From: Desulfovibrio sp.
Lineage (GTDB): Bacteria > Bacillota > Dethiobacteria > DTU022 > UBA8154
Direction of reading: 5' to 3'
DNA: 32,415 nt
Assembly (NCBI GenBank): GCA_020060185.1
Contig: JAGVAS010000054.1
Location: 1 to 32,415, forward strand
In this document: in pieces, positions 23,516 to 30,794 of the stretch
Layout: each line of letters begins with the position of its first letter
Numbering within the stretch: position 1 is the stretch's first letter
Notes under the pieces: generated by a model
Told to the model about the DNA's origin: nothing
Database searches by the model: none
What the model saw: only the letters and a program-made list of their open reading frames with translations
Position numbers and translations under genes: made by a program

Positions 23516-23856
23516 TTTTCATTCTCCTTATTCAAAATATTTTCCCAGATCTGGTCCTTGAGCCCAGGAGGAAGCTCTGTTTTAACCGGTTGAAGGCTCT
23601 TTTCCCTATTTAAGCGGGTTGAGGAATCGGCCTTAAGGCGCTCGCGTGCCCGCGCCCTTTGTGCTTCGCCCCAATCAGCCATTAGGCCGTATTCAAGCAT
23701 TGTCTCCATTCCCGCAAGCGCAGCTTTAAGGTTCACCCCTAAAAGGGGAATATCAGCAACACAGATAATCAGATCCAGGTTGAGGACCAAACCCTTGTCC
23801 AGCGCCCTGTTGAGGAGGTCTACTATGGTTGCTCTCCCAGCGGGTAGCGGTTTCAT
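23491..23856 (-). CDS. GvpA-related minor shell protein (GvpJ/M/S type)
   Basis: The first 70 residues are a GvpA fold ('IVDLLNRALDKGLVLNLDLI', 'VADIPLLGVNLKAALAGMET'), as in the vesicle shell protein but more divergent. They are followed by a 50-residue charged tail ('QRARARERLKADSS') that GvpA lacks. This arrangement is typical of the minor paralogues GvpJ, GvpM and GvpS, which act in nucleation or at the cone tips. ATG 23856 overlaps the stop region of the gvpL-like gene, so translation is probably coupled. Which of J, M or S it corresponds to cannot be decided from sequence alone; the order (after gvpK/gvpL) resembles gvpL-gvpS-gvpK in Bacillus only loosely. Confidence 0.88.
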   Translation of the reverse strand: MKPLPAGRATIVDLLNRALDKGLVLNLDLIICVADIPLLGVNLKAALAGMETMLEYGLMADWGEAQRARARERLKADSSTRLNREKSLQPVKTELPPGLKDQIWENILNKENEKWVKVSGI

Positions 23857-23857
23857 C

Positions 23858-25021
23858 TTAATCTACGAAGCTGTAGGGCGGCCAAGGTCCTGTAAACCGC
23901 ACCTTATATCCTTTCATCTCAGCAACCCCCTCCAGGACTGATCCGAGGGCCTCAACCTGGTCGGGCGCAACCAGGCAGGACCAGTTTCCGATCATTTCAT
24001 AGCCGTCCTCTGTTTTTTTATTCCGCTCCACTTTGAAATCCGCACAAAAAGGCCGGATTTTTTCTATTAGCTCGCGATGGCGGTTCGCTGCCAGCGCTTC
24101 CATTTTATCTTTGAGCAGCCTTTCCAGTTTTTCCTTGTATATATATGCTGCCCCCGCAGATTGGCCCGCCATATTCTGCTTCAAAGCAGCAAGCTCCTGC
24201 TCGACTTGAAGCAGCTCGTCGGCGATTGACCTGGTATTCCACAAAAGTTGGACGCCGTACTCCTGCCTGTTTTTCACCTTTGCAAGACGCTTTTCCAGCT
24301 GAGGCGCTTCTTTTTTCAGCCAATCCACAACAACGAGATCGGCATCTTCCTTTGAAGGATCATGCAAAATTGTATTGAAGGCATAGGGAAGAACAGCAGG
24401 AAACCTTTCGGCACACTTCTCCAAAACATCATTGTGCCTTTCTACCCACGTTTTTGCCAGCTCCTCATTCTCTGTCACGTAAGGTTCAGGGCTGCAGCGG
24501 TGTACTACCGCAGCCAGGCCTTCGGCAATCAACAGGTAAACCTGCTTTTCGTCAATGCCGCTGCATTCCAGCTCAAGCCCCTCGCGGTATTCTACCACCC
24601 CGTAGAGGTAGCAGGCGGAGCTGTTTTGTACAGTCCCCTGTTCTTCTCCTGAGTGTGCCGCTGGGCCTGATTTTTCTGAGGATGTATCCTTTTTCCCTTT
24701 TACTGTCTCCCTCAGGGAAACAATTTTATTTTCCCCGGGAACCTCTGTAGACCGCAGGGCAAGCAATCTGTTCATATTTTCCTCTACTCTATTTACGCGG
24801 GAACACAGCGATTCTATCTGGGCTTTAATGCTTCCCTGGGCTTCTTTACCGTTAAGACAGCCATAAGAGTCGCCTATAAGAGCCTGCTGCAGGAGCATTA
24901 TTCCCTTTAACTCTTCTGCAGGAGGGTTTTCATCAATTAGGCGGCACATTTCCTGGAGGCTTTCCAGGGTCAACTTTTTGCCACTTGCCAGCACGGCAAG
25001 AGCACAAAGAATGCTAAGCAA
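23858..25021 (-). CDS. gvpL: GvpL/GvpF family protein with N-terminal extension
   Basis: Residues about 135-387 form a GvpF/GvpL domain: 'CYLYGVVEYREGLELECSG', 'LAAVVHRCSPEPY', 'HNDVLEKCAERFPAVLPYAF', 'YGVQLLWN', and the terminal 'VRFTGPWPPYSFVD', which is the family's hallmark end. In front is an extra region of about 130 residues: a helical part ('LESLQEMCRLIDENPPAEEL', 'AQIESLCSRVNRVEENMNRL') and a polar linker, absent from ordinary GvpF/L. GvpF and GvpL bind GvpA and other Gvp proteins during early assembly. TTG 25021 has GGGAGG nine bases upstream and overlaps the end of gvpK by eight bases, which favours coupled translation. Confidence 0.9.
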   Translation of the reverse strand: MLSILCALAVLASGKKLTLESLQEMCRLIDENPPAEELKGIMLLQQALIGDSYGCLNGKEAQGSIKAQIESLCSRVNRVEENMNRLLALRSTEVPGENKIVSLRETVKGKKDTSSEKSGPAAHSGEEQGTVQNSSACYLYGVVEYREGLELECSGIDEKQVYLLIAEGLAAVVHRCSPEPYVTENEELAKTWVERHNDVLEKCAERFPAVLPYAFNTILHDPSKEDADLVVVDWLKKEAPQLEKRLAKVKNRQEYGVQLLWNTRSIADELLQVEQELAALKQNMAGQSAGAAYIYKEKLERLLKDKMEALAANRHRELIEKIRPFCADFKVERNKKTEDGYEMIGNWSCLVAPDQVEALGSVLEGVAEMKGYKVRFTGPWPPYSFVD

Positions 25022-25328
25022 GAGATTCTTCCTCCCATCGCTCAGGGTTGACGATTTTGTCTATTAATTCGTCTACCAGATCATCAAGGCCTTCGCGCAC
25101 CGTCCTTACGGATTCCGTAATACCCTGCTCTTCCTTAATGTCTTCTATGGCCTGGTCAAGTCTTAGCAGCGCCTGTCCCAGGCGTTCTATCTCCTCGCCT
25201 GTCAGGGAACCGCTGTCCATTCGGCGATAAGCCTGGTGCTTTAAGGCATCCCTGATGACCTCGACCAGCGCCAACACAAGGCCCAGAACTCCATGCTTGA
25301 GATTGTTTTCGTCAATCTTGATCGCCAC
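25014..25328 (-). CDS. gvpK: Gas vesicle protein GvpK
   Basis: A 104-residue protein matching GvpK: 'IDENNLKHGVLGLVLALVEV', 'LKHQAYRRMDSGSLTGEEIE', 'RLGQALLRLDQAIEDIKEEQ'. GvpK is required for vesicle formation in several systems, with an unknown biochemical role. The gene begins with GTG 25328 inside the end of the preceding gene (17-base overlap), with a GGGGGG run upstream as ribosome binding site. The C-terminal acidic end ('RWEEESLA') is a common variation. Confidence 0.93.
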   Translation of the reverse strand: MAIKIDENNLKHGVLGLVLALVEVIRDALKHQAYRRMDSGSLTGEEIERLGQALLRLDQAIEDIKEEQGITESVRTVREGLDDLVDELIDKIVNPERWEEESLA

Positions 25329-25737
25329 GGGGAAGCCCCCCTTTTGAGATCTTTACCACCGCATTTCTTTTTGTTACCCAGGCTTCAGCGCTGCCGCTGA
25401 ATGAACTGTTGTCATCGGCGGTAAGGGAGATTAAAACCTCTCTGTCAGATTCACATACCTCGACTAGAGAGCCTGGAGCCATTTCCAGCCACCAGTGATA
25501 GGTCACCGTCTCTCCTGTCAAAGGGTCTGTGGCAGCTCGTTTTAGTGTAAGAAGCTCCTTCCCTGCCAGCCGGCGCGCAAGAGGATTTATTATTTCCCGA
25601 ACGCATCTCAGCGCTTCCATGTGATTTCGTAATCCCGCTGCGGAAGCAAGCTCATGAAGCGAGGCATGGCGCCTGGGAATAAAATATTTGACGATGGCCC
25701 TGCTTTTGGGGTCCAGTTCAGAAAGAACTTTTATCAT
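25312..25737 (-). CDS. Uncharacterised gas-vesicle operon protein, winged-helix-like N-terminus
   Basis: About 141 residues from ATG 25737, which overlaps the preceding stop as ATGA and has GGTGGAGAG upstream; a longer frame from 25794 would lie inside the gvpJ-like gene. The first 60 residues look like a helix-turn-helix or winged helix ('SRAIVKYFIPRRHASLHELA', 'MEALRCVREIINPLARRLAG'). The rest is mainly beta ('TYHWWLEMAPGSLVEVCES', 'EVLISLTAD', 'AEAWVTKRNAVVKISKG') and loosely resembles a shortened Hsp20/alpha-crystallin sandwich. No family is recognised with confidence. Tight overlaps on both sides (gvpJ-like and gvpK) show that it belongs to the operon. Confidence 0.7.
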   Translation of the reverse strand: MIKVLSELDPKSRAIVKYFIPRRHASLHELASAAGLRNHMEALRCVREIINPLARRLAGKELLTLKRAATDPLTGETVTYHWWLEMAPGSLVEVCESDREVLISLTADDNSSFSGSAEAWVTKRNAVVKISKGGLPRGDQD

Positions 25738-26102
25738 GATCTCTCCACCACCGGCAGGGGTGCTTTCAAAGATATTGCACTTTGCCAACCGCACCAGGGG
25801 CAGCCGAATTTAAGAAGCTCAGTGGTATATGACTTTTTCCCGCACTGTGGGCAGTCTTCCTTCTCCAGCGCGGCATTTCTCCAAGCTTCGGTGTTGTAGT
25901 TGGTCCCGCTGGGAAATTCAAGCCCGTAGCGGGCAGCAGTTTCAAAAGAAGCAAGCGCCGCCCTTACCTTCACACCCAAAAGCTCTACCCCGGCCACGGA
26001 AACAGCAATATCCGCATTTACTACCAAGCCCTTGTCCAGAACCCTGTCTATAACATCTACAAGGGAGCTTCCCTCTTTTTTCCTTCCTTCTATTTCCAGC
26101 AC
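25734..26102 (-). CDS. gvpJ: GvpJ/GvpA-like protein with C-terminal zinc ribbon
   Basis: Residues 12-63 are a GvpA-type fold ('SLVDVIDRVLDKGLVVNADI', 'VSVAGVELLGVKVRAALASF'), close to GvpA itself. The C-terminal part carries two cysteine pairs, CPQC (84-87) and CPWC (101-104) in 'KFGCPWCGW', separated by 13 residues: a rubredoxin-like zinc ribbon. Ordinary GvpJ or GvpM proteins have short acidic tails and no such domain. GTG 26102 is chosen as start because GGAGGAGGGG stands nine bases upstream and it lies just after the gvpG stop; an ATG at 26135 inside gvpG has no ribosome binding site. The protein may nucleate shell assembly, with the ribbon as a docking or redox/metal-responsive part; that role is inferred. 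Confidence 0.88.
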   Translation of the reverse strand: MLEIEGRKKEGSSLVDVIDRVLDKGLVVNADIAVSVAGVELLGVKVRAALASFETAARYGLEFPSGTNYNTEAWRNAALEKEDCPQCGKKSYTTELLKFGCPWCGWQSAISLKAPLPVVERS

Positions 26103-26106
26103 AGCT

Positions 26107-26400
26107 TTATTCCCCTCCTCCCTGTTTGCTTTCATGCCTTGCCTCTGCCATAAGCCTCATCCTCCCGGCGATTTTTGAGCGCAGCTGCCTGTATTCCTCT
26201 TCGCCGATGCTACCCAGCTCGTACTCCATCTCAAGCTCCAGTAATTTTTTCCGCAGCTCGTCCTCGTCATAAAGCTCTTTGTCTACCATTTCCCTGATCT
26301 GTTCCAGAAGAAAAACAAAACCCTTTACCGGGACGGCAACAGGGAAAAAAACCAGGTCAAGCAGGGAAATCTTAATCTCTTTACCCTTCAATTTCTTCAC
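26107..26400 (-). CDS. gvpG: Gas vesicle protein GvpG
   Basis: A 97-residue helical protein with the GvpG pattern: a hydrophobic opening 'LDLVFFPVAVPVKGFVFLLE' with conserved Pro and Gly, then 'QIREMVDKELYDEDELRKKL', 'LELEMEYELGSIGEEEYRQL'. GvpG cooperates with GvpF/L in early assembly and binds GvpA. GTG 26400 overlaps the gvpF stop (GTGTGA) and follows GGGAGAAG. The order gvpF-gvpG is the usual one. Confidence 0.92.
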   Translation of the reverse strand: MKKLKGKEIKISLLDLVFFPVAVPVKGFVFLLEQIREMVDKELYDEDELRKKLLELEMEYELGSIGEEEYRQLRSKIAGRMRLMAEARHESKQGGGE

Positions 26401-27149
26401 ACCTTCTCCCAGGGAACCTCAAGCCTCAGATTGACAAAATTATAGGGGGGAACAGGGGCAACGTAGCGGAAGCCGAATTTCCCCGAATATTCTTGGGCAA
26501 CTTTTTCCAGCTCATGTTCAAATTCTTCTCTTCTTGACTTCTTCAAAAGAAAGGAGGAATTGAAAAGCATCTGGACGCCCACCACATCATTCATTTTCAA
26601 ATCCATAGCATAAGGTTTAAGGCGCTTTAGTATTAAGGGAGTATATCGCTCTCTCCACTGCTCCACAGTGTTTTGAACAAGCTGGCCTACCTTTACAGCA
26701 GCCTCATAAGATTTTTTCTTATCTTCCTCTTTCTTTAAATCTTCTATTTTTCCCTGCTTGGCCTCCACTTCCCGCTGCACGGCCTCCTTTGCCCAAAATA
26801 CCTTCAGGCCAGCTTCTATTGTTCCCCGAAGCCTTGTTATTTCAGAAAGCAGATCTTCATAGTAACAACGGAGAAGCTCCAGCACATCCCTTTCGCCAGG
26901 AGCTACCGTCCCAAAACGCATCGGGAGCACTGTGTGTTCTTCCATAACTCTTTCCAGGACCTTCTGGTGGAGAAGCACATCCTCGCGCTCCGGCACGGAA
27001 TAATCGTCTTTGGCCTCCCCTACCACCGCAGCCAGGTGGCCGCAGTTAACCAGCGTAACCTCTGAAGGCGGATTTCCGAAGCCAACCTGCCCGAGGCTTT
27101 TTGACTGTGCACAGTCTGCTATTCCAAAAAGATACTTAGGGCTGCTCAA
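26397..27149 (-). CDS. gvpF: Gas vesicle protein GvpF (GvpF/L family)
   Basis: A 250-residue GvpF/L protein: N-terminal 'KYLFGIADC', 'VNCGHLAAVVGEAKDDY', the conserved 'HQKVLERVMEEHTVLPMRFG', a charged helical insertion (about 115-155), 'DVVGVQMLFNSSFLL' and the hallmark end 'FRYVAPVPPYNFVNLRL'. GvpF contacts the hydrophobic face of GvpA and is a minor vesicle component in cyanobacteria. The start is TTG 27149, with GGAG seven bases upstream, 14 bases inside the end of the CDC48-like gene. Two GvpF/L paralogues in one cluster (here and 23858-25021) is common. Confidence 0.93.
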   Translation of the reverse strand: MSSPKYLFGIADCAQSKSLGQVGFGNPPSEVTLVNCGHLAAVVGEAKDDYSVPEREDVLLHQKVLERVMEEHTVLPMRFGTVAPGERDVLELLRCYYEDLLSEITRLRGTIEAGLKVFWAKEAVQREVEAKQGKIEDLKKEEDKKKSYEAAVKVGQLVQNTVEQWRERYTPLILKRLKPYAMDLKMNDVVGVQMLFNSSFLLKKSRREEFEHELEKVAQEYSGKFGFRYVAPVPPYNFVNLRLEVPWEKV

Positions 27150-29292
27150 GGTATTTCTCCACCCCCTTGCGGGACTTTACTTCTTTTATTCCCTCTTCAA
27201 AATCTGCCCCGGCCAGCAGGGGGCTTGTTTCTTTCCCTTCTTTTTGACTGCGAATATAGCGCCGCATCGCCCTTAAAGCTGCGCTCTGGCAAACCGCTTC
27301 AATCTCTGCACCGCTGAGTCCCTCGCTTTCTTTAGCAAGGTGTTCAAGGTTGACATCTCCACGAATTTCTTTATGGCGCAGATGAATACGAAAGATCTGC
27401 TTGCGCCCTTCTTCCTCCGGTAAAGGAAGATTGATTGTGAGATCAAACCTCCCCGGCCTTAATACGGCGGGATCGAGGATGTCCGGACGGTTTGTAGCAG
27501 CGAGCACGATCACTCCTTTAAGCTCCTCGATCCCGTCCAGTTCGGTCAAAAACTGGCTGACTACCCGATCGGTAACACCCGTATTGTCAACAAGGCCGCG
27601 CCTGGGGAGAAGGGCATCGATCTCGTCGAAAAAGATAATGCAGGGGCTTGCCTGCCGCGCCTTGCGAAACACTTCTCTGACCGCCTCCTCAGACTCTCCA
27701 ACATACTTGGACATTAATTCAGGACCCTTTACGGAGATAAAATTGGCACCGCACCTGGTCGCTGCTGCTTTGGCCAGAAGTGTCTTCCCTGTCCCCGGAG
27801 GCCCGCACAAAAGGATTCCTTTAGGGGGGCGTACCCCAAGCCTGCTGTAGAGCTCACCGTGCTCTATCGGCCATTCGATGGACTCGAGCAATATCTGCTT
27901 CACTTCGTCAAGTCCGCCCACGTCATCCCAGTCAACCTGCGGTACTTCCACGTATGTTTCGCGAAGGGCCGAAGGTTCGACCTCGCCCAGCGCCTCCACA
28001 AAGTCCTGCATCTTTACTTTTAAATTTAAAAGGAGATCGGCAGGCAGTTCGCTTGTATAATCGATTTGCGGCAGGCATCTCCTAAGGGCGTACATGGCCG
28101 CTTCTCTACAGAGGGCCGCCAGATCCGCCCCTACAAAACCGTGGGTAATAGCTGCTATCTTTTCAAGGTCCACATCGGAGGCAAGCGGCATCTCACGGGT
28201 GTGTATATCCAGAATTTCCTTTCGCCCGGCGCGGCTCGGTACGCCAATGGATATTTCCCGGTCAAACCGCCCCGGGCGCCGGAGAGCCGGGTCAAGAGCG
28301 TCCGGGATATTGGTCGCACCGATCACAACTACGCTTCCCCTCGATTTAAGCCCATCCAATAACGCCAAAAGCTGGGCAACAACACGTTTTTCTACATCTC
28401 CTCTTGTTTCTGTGCGGCGGGGTGCAATAGCGTCAAGCTCATCAATGAAAACTATTGCCGGTGCATTCTTTTCTGCTTTTTCGAACACCTCTCGCAGGTA
28501 AGCTTCGCTTTCTCCATAAAACTTGCGCATTATCTCCGGCCCGTTTACGGAAATAAAATATGCCTCTGTTTCTCCTGCAACAGCACGGGCAGTCAAGGTT
28601 TTCCCGCACCCAGGCGGGCCGTGCAAAAGTACCCCTTGGGGAGGGTCAATGCCCAGCTTTTGAAATATCTCGGGATGCCTGAGCGGCAGCTCTACCATCT
28701 CGCGTATTTTACGGATTTCCGTACCAAACCCCCCGATATCCTTATATGTGACACGCCCCGGGGCCGTCTTCATGGAGTTTTTCTCCAGCGCCAGTACAGT
28801 GTCAGGGGAAAACACAACGATACCATCCGGAGAGATTTCCAGCACCTCAAAGTCAGCCCACCGGGCTGTGGGGAAAACTACCCGAAAACGGTCTCCAGCT
28901 GTAGTAGGAAATCCTTCCAGGTAAGATAGTATCTGTGCAGTGTTTTCTGTAGGAAGGTTGCCGGAAAGAAGCTTTACATGAACTTTACCAGCACTGCTCG
29001 TACATGCAAGCGACACCTCCACCGGTTCACCCGTTTCAACCCCGGCGTTATATCTGGCCAGGCCATCAAGCTGGATAACAGCCCGGCCACGCTCTTCCTG
29101 GAAGGCGGGCATCGCTTTTAGCGGTGTCGTTCTCTTGCCGCTAACGGCAATGATATCCCCCGTGCGGGCACCTATTTTCCCCATGTCGACAGGGTCAAGA
29201 CGGGCAATGCCCCGCCATGCATCGCGGGCACCTGCTTCAACCACCTGCAGGGAGATTGGAAGAGGTTCGTTTCTGTGGGGTTTCGCCAGCAT
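27136..29292 (-). CDS. CDC48/VAT-like double AAA+ ATPase
   Basis: A 718-residue protein with the full CDC48 layout: N domain (about 12-90, double-psi barrel, 'RLDPVDMGKIGARTGDIIAV'), second N subdomain (about 105-175), D1 with Walker A 225-232 (GPPGCGKT) and Walker B near 281-286 ('IVFIDELDAIAP'), and D2 with Walker A 497-504 (GPPGTGKT) and Walker B 552-559 ('IIFFDEIDALLP'). Arginine fingers follow 'RRPGRFDREI' and 'LRPGRFDLTI'. Such hexamers unfold or extract proteins. Its place between hsp20 and gvpF, with overlapping genes, ties it to vesicle assembly or disassembly; CDC48-like genes have been seen in other bacterial gvp clusters. GAGGTG before ATG 29292 fixes the start. Confidence 0.95.
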   Translation of the reverse strand: MLAKPHRNEPLPISLQVVEAGARDAWRGIARLDPVDMGKIGARTGDIIAVSGKRTTPLKAMPAFQEERGRAVIQLDGLARYNAGVETGEPVEVSLACTSSAGKVHVKLLSGNLPTENTAQILSYLEGFPTTAGDRFRVVFPTARWADFEVLEISPDGIVVFSPDTVLALEKNSMKTAPGRVTYKDIGGFGTEIRKIREMVELPLRHPEIFQKLGIDPPQGVLLHGPPGCGKTLTARAVAGETEAYFISVNGPEIMRKFYGESEAYLREVFEKAEKNAPAIVFIDELDAIAPRRTETRGDVEKRVVAQLLALLDGLKSRGSVVVIGATNIPDALDPALRRPGRFDREISIGVPSRAGRKEILDIHTREMPLASDVDLEKIAAITHGFVGADLAALCREAAMYALRRCLPQIDYTSELPADLLLNLKVKMQDFVEALGEVEPSALRETYVEVPQVDWDDVGGLDEVKQILLESIEWPIEHGELYSRLGVRPPKGILLCGPPGTGKTLLAKAAATRCGANFISVKGPELMSKYVGESEEAVREVFRKARQASPCIIFFDEIDALLPRRGLVDNTGVTDRVVSQFLTELDGIEELKGVIVLAATNRPDILDPAVLRPGRFDLTINLPLPEEEGRKQIFRIHLRHKEIRGDVNLEHLAKESEGLSGAEIEAVCQSAALRAMRRYIRSQKEGKETSPLLAGADFEEGIKEVKSRKGVEKYLEQP

Positions 29293-29302
29293 TTTTTACA
29301 CC

Positions 29303-29842
29303 TCATTTTATGTTTCTTTTTTTGAATTTTAGCTCCAGAATGCCGTTCCTGTACGATTTTTGCAGTGAAGAGGCATCTACACCTGAAGGAAGAATGATTT
29401 TTTTCTCATAGTGCCTCCCTTTACGCCTGCCCTCTACCGTAAGAATCCTTTCCTTTACCTGGACGTTTATCGCTTCGACATCAACACCGGGCATTTCTAA
29501 AATAACAACAAACTGATCTTCTTCGTCGAATACATCGGTCAATGGTTCAATGGTATCATCGACCCTGCCGTCTTCCCGGATATTCCCAAAGCGCTCGAGC
29601 GCAGGTTTTCCGCCCAGGCCGAGGCGAACCGTATAACCGTAAACAGCCCTGGTTCTGCCGGGTCCTCTTACCTCTTTTCTCCTGGTTATTTCACTTTTGC
29701 CTTCCTTTTCCATTTCGCCGACCAGCTTTACAAAATTCCCCAGCCCTTTAAAAAAGTCACCCAGGGAGAGGCCTATCTCGACCTCGGCCTCGCGGCCTTC
29801 TTCATGATTGTTTCCGTTGTGCTTTTTCTTTTCATCGCCCAC
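29303..29842 (-). CDS. gvpH: Hsp20-family protein, GvpH type
   Basis: The C-terminal 80 residues are an alpha-crystallin domain ('PLTDVFDEEDQFVVILEMPG', 'INVQVKERILTVEGRRKG', 'NGILELKFKKR'). The N-terminal half has a charged start ('KKKHNGNNHEEGREAEVEIG') and a short amphipathic part ('LSLGDFFKGLGNFVKLVGEM') as in GvpH. GvpH proteins chaperone GvpA and other Gvps; the terminal IxI motif of ordinary Hsp20 is replaced by 'RNIK'. The start is GTG 29842, with GGGTGAG five bases upstream. The CDC48-like gene begins ten bases after the stop. Confidence 0.92.
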   Translation of the reverse strand: MGDEKKKHNGNNHEEGREAEVEIGLSLGDFFKGLGNFVKLVGEMEKEGKSEITRRKEVRGPGRTRAVYGYTVRLGLGGKPALERFGNIREDGRVDDTIEPLTDVFDEEDQFVVILEMPGVDVEAINVQVKERILTVEGRRKGRHYEKKIILPSGVDASSLQKSYRNGILELKFKKRNIK

Positions 29843-29864
29843 GTTTTCTCACCCGCTTTCCGCT

Positions 29865-30773
29865 TTATGAAACACCCCTTATAGCAGTCGAAGCAAGGAT
29901 TTTCTTAAGAGATTCCAAGGTGCTTTTCCTGGCCTCGCTTCCATTAATGTGGGAGGAAATTACATCGATGACAACCGCCCTGATGTAAGGATCCGAGAAA
30001 TCCGTTTTCAGGTTGAGGGCCGCCAGTATCTTTGCAATAGCGATAGATGCCCTTGCTGTCGGCCGTACAGGGATATTATCATCTTCCCTGATTCGCCTTA
30101 CCAGCTGAACGATTTTCTTTGCCTCTTTTCCGGGCAGGCCGGATTTCGCAGCGGTAATAGCGGATTCGGTTTCTTCGTCATACTGATCGAGGTAAATGGT
30201 AACCATCCTGTCACGCAGAGCGTCCTGGCTTTTATATACACCGGCGTACTCTTCAGGATTGCTTGTAAATATCGCCGAAAAGCGGGGATCCACCTTGACG
30301 TAAGAAGTTTCGTTGGGTAGGGCAAGCACCCTCTCCTCGAGCGCGGCAAGAAGAACGTTGTTGGCCTCGGGACGGGATCTCGTAAACTCGTCATAAACCA
30401 GGGTGTAGCCCATTTTACACGCTGTAACGAGGCGGCTGTCCACCCAGTGCCGGGAAAAATCCTCCTCCGTTTTTGTCACCGAGTGGATAAAGTTGTCTAC
30501 AACGCGCCTGTACCTATAACCGGACAGCCCTCCCATGATATCCGTGCTGCCAAACTGCTCGTCACCGTAGATGAGCACAACGGGACGGAAAAGACGGGCC
30601 GCAATATGCAGCGCCAGCGTCGTTTTGCCCACCCCCGAAGGGCCGCTTAGGTTTACGGCGAACCCGCACCTGAGGTAAGAAAGCGCTCTCTCCACCACAT
30701 CCCTGATAAAAGTCGTCTCCACGAAATGCTGGCTGGGTCTGGGTTCCAGGGTCATCAGCTTTTCCAACCGCAT
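29865..30773 (-). CDS. gvpN: Gas vesicle AAA+ ATPase GvpN
   Basis: A MoxR-type AAA+ ATPase of 302 residues. Walker A is 44-51 ('GPSGVGKT'), Walker B lies near 115-120 ('TLVYDEFTRSRPEANNVLL'), then sensor I 'FSAIFTSNPEEYAGVYKSQD' and 'ALRDRMVTIYLDQYDEETE'. GvpN is needed for normal vesicle enlargement and binds GvpC-like or shell proteins in other systems. AAAGGCGG precedes ATG 30773. The order gvpA, helical protein, gvpN matches gvpA-gvpC-gvpN of cyanobacteria. Confidence 0.95.
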   Translation of the reverse strand: MRLEKLMTLEPRPSQHFVETTFIRDVVERALSYLRCGFAVNLSGPSGVGKTTLALHIAARLFRPVVLIYGDEQFGSTDIMGGLSGYRYRRVVDNFIHSVTKTEEDFSRHWVDSRLVTACKMGYTLVYDEFTRSRPEANNVLLAALEERVLALPNETSYVKVDPRFSAIFTSNPEEYAGVYKSQDALRDRMVTIYLDQYDEETESAITAAKSGLPGKEAKKIVQLVRRIREDDNIPVRPTARASIAIAKILAALNLKTDFSDPYIRAVVIDVISSHINGSEARKSTLESLKKILASTAIRGVS

Positions 30774-30794
30774 AGCAGTTCACCGCCTTTAGGG

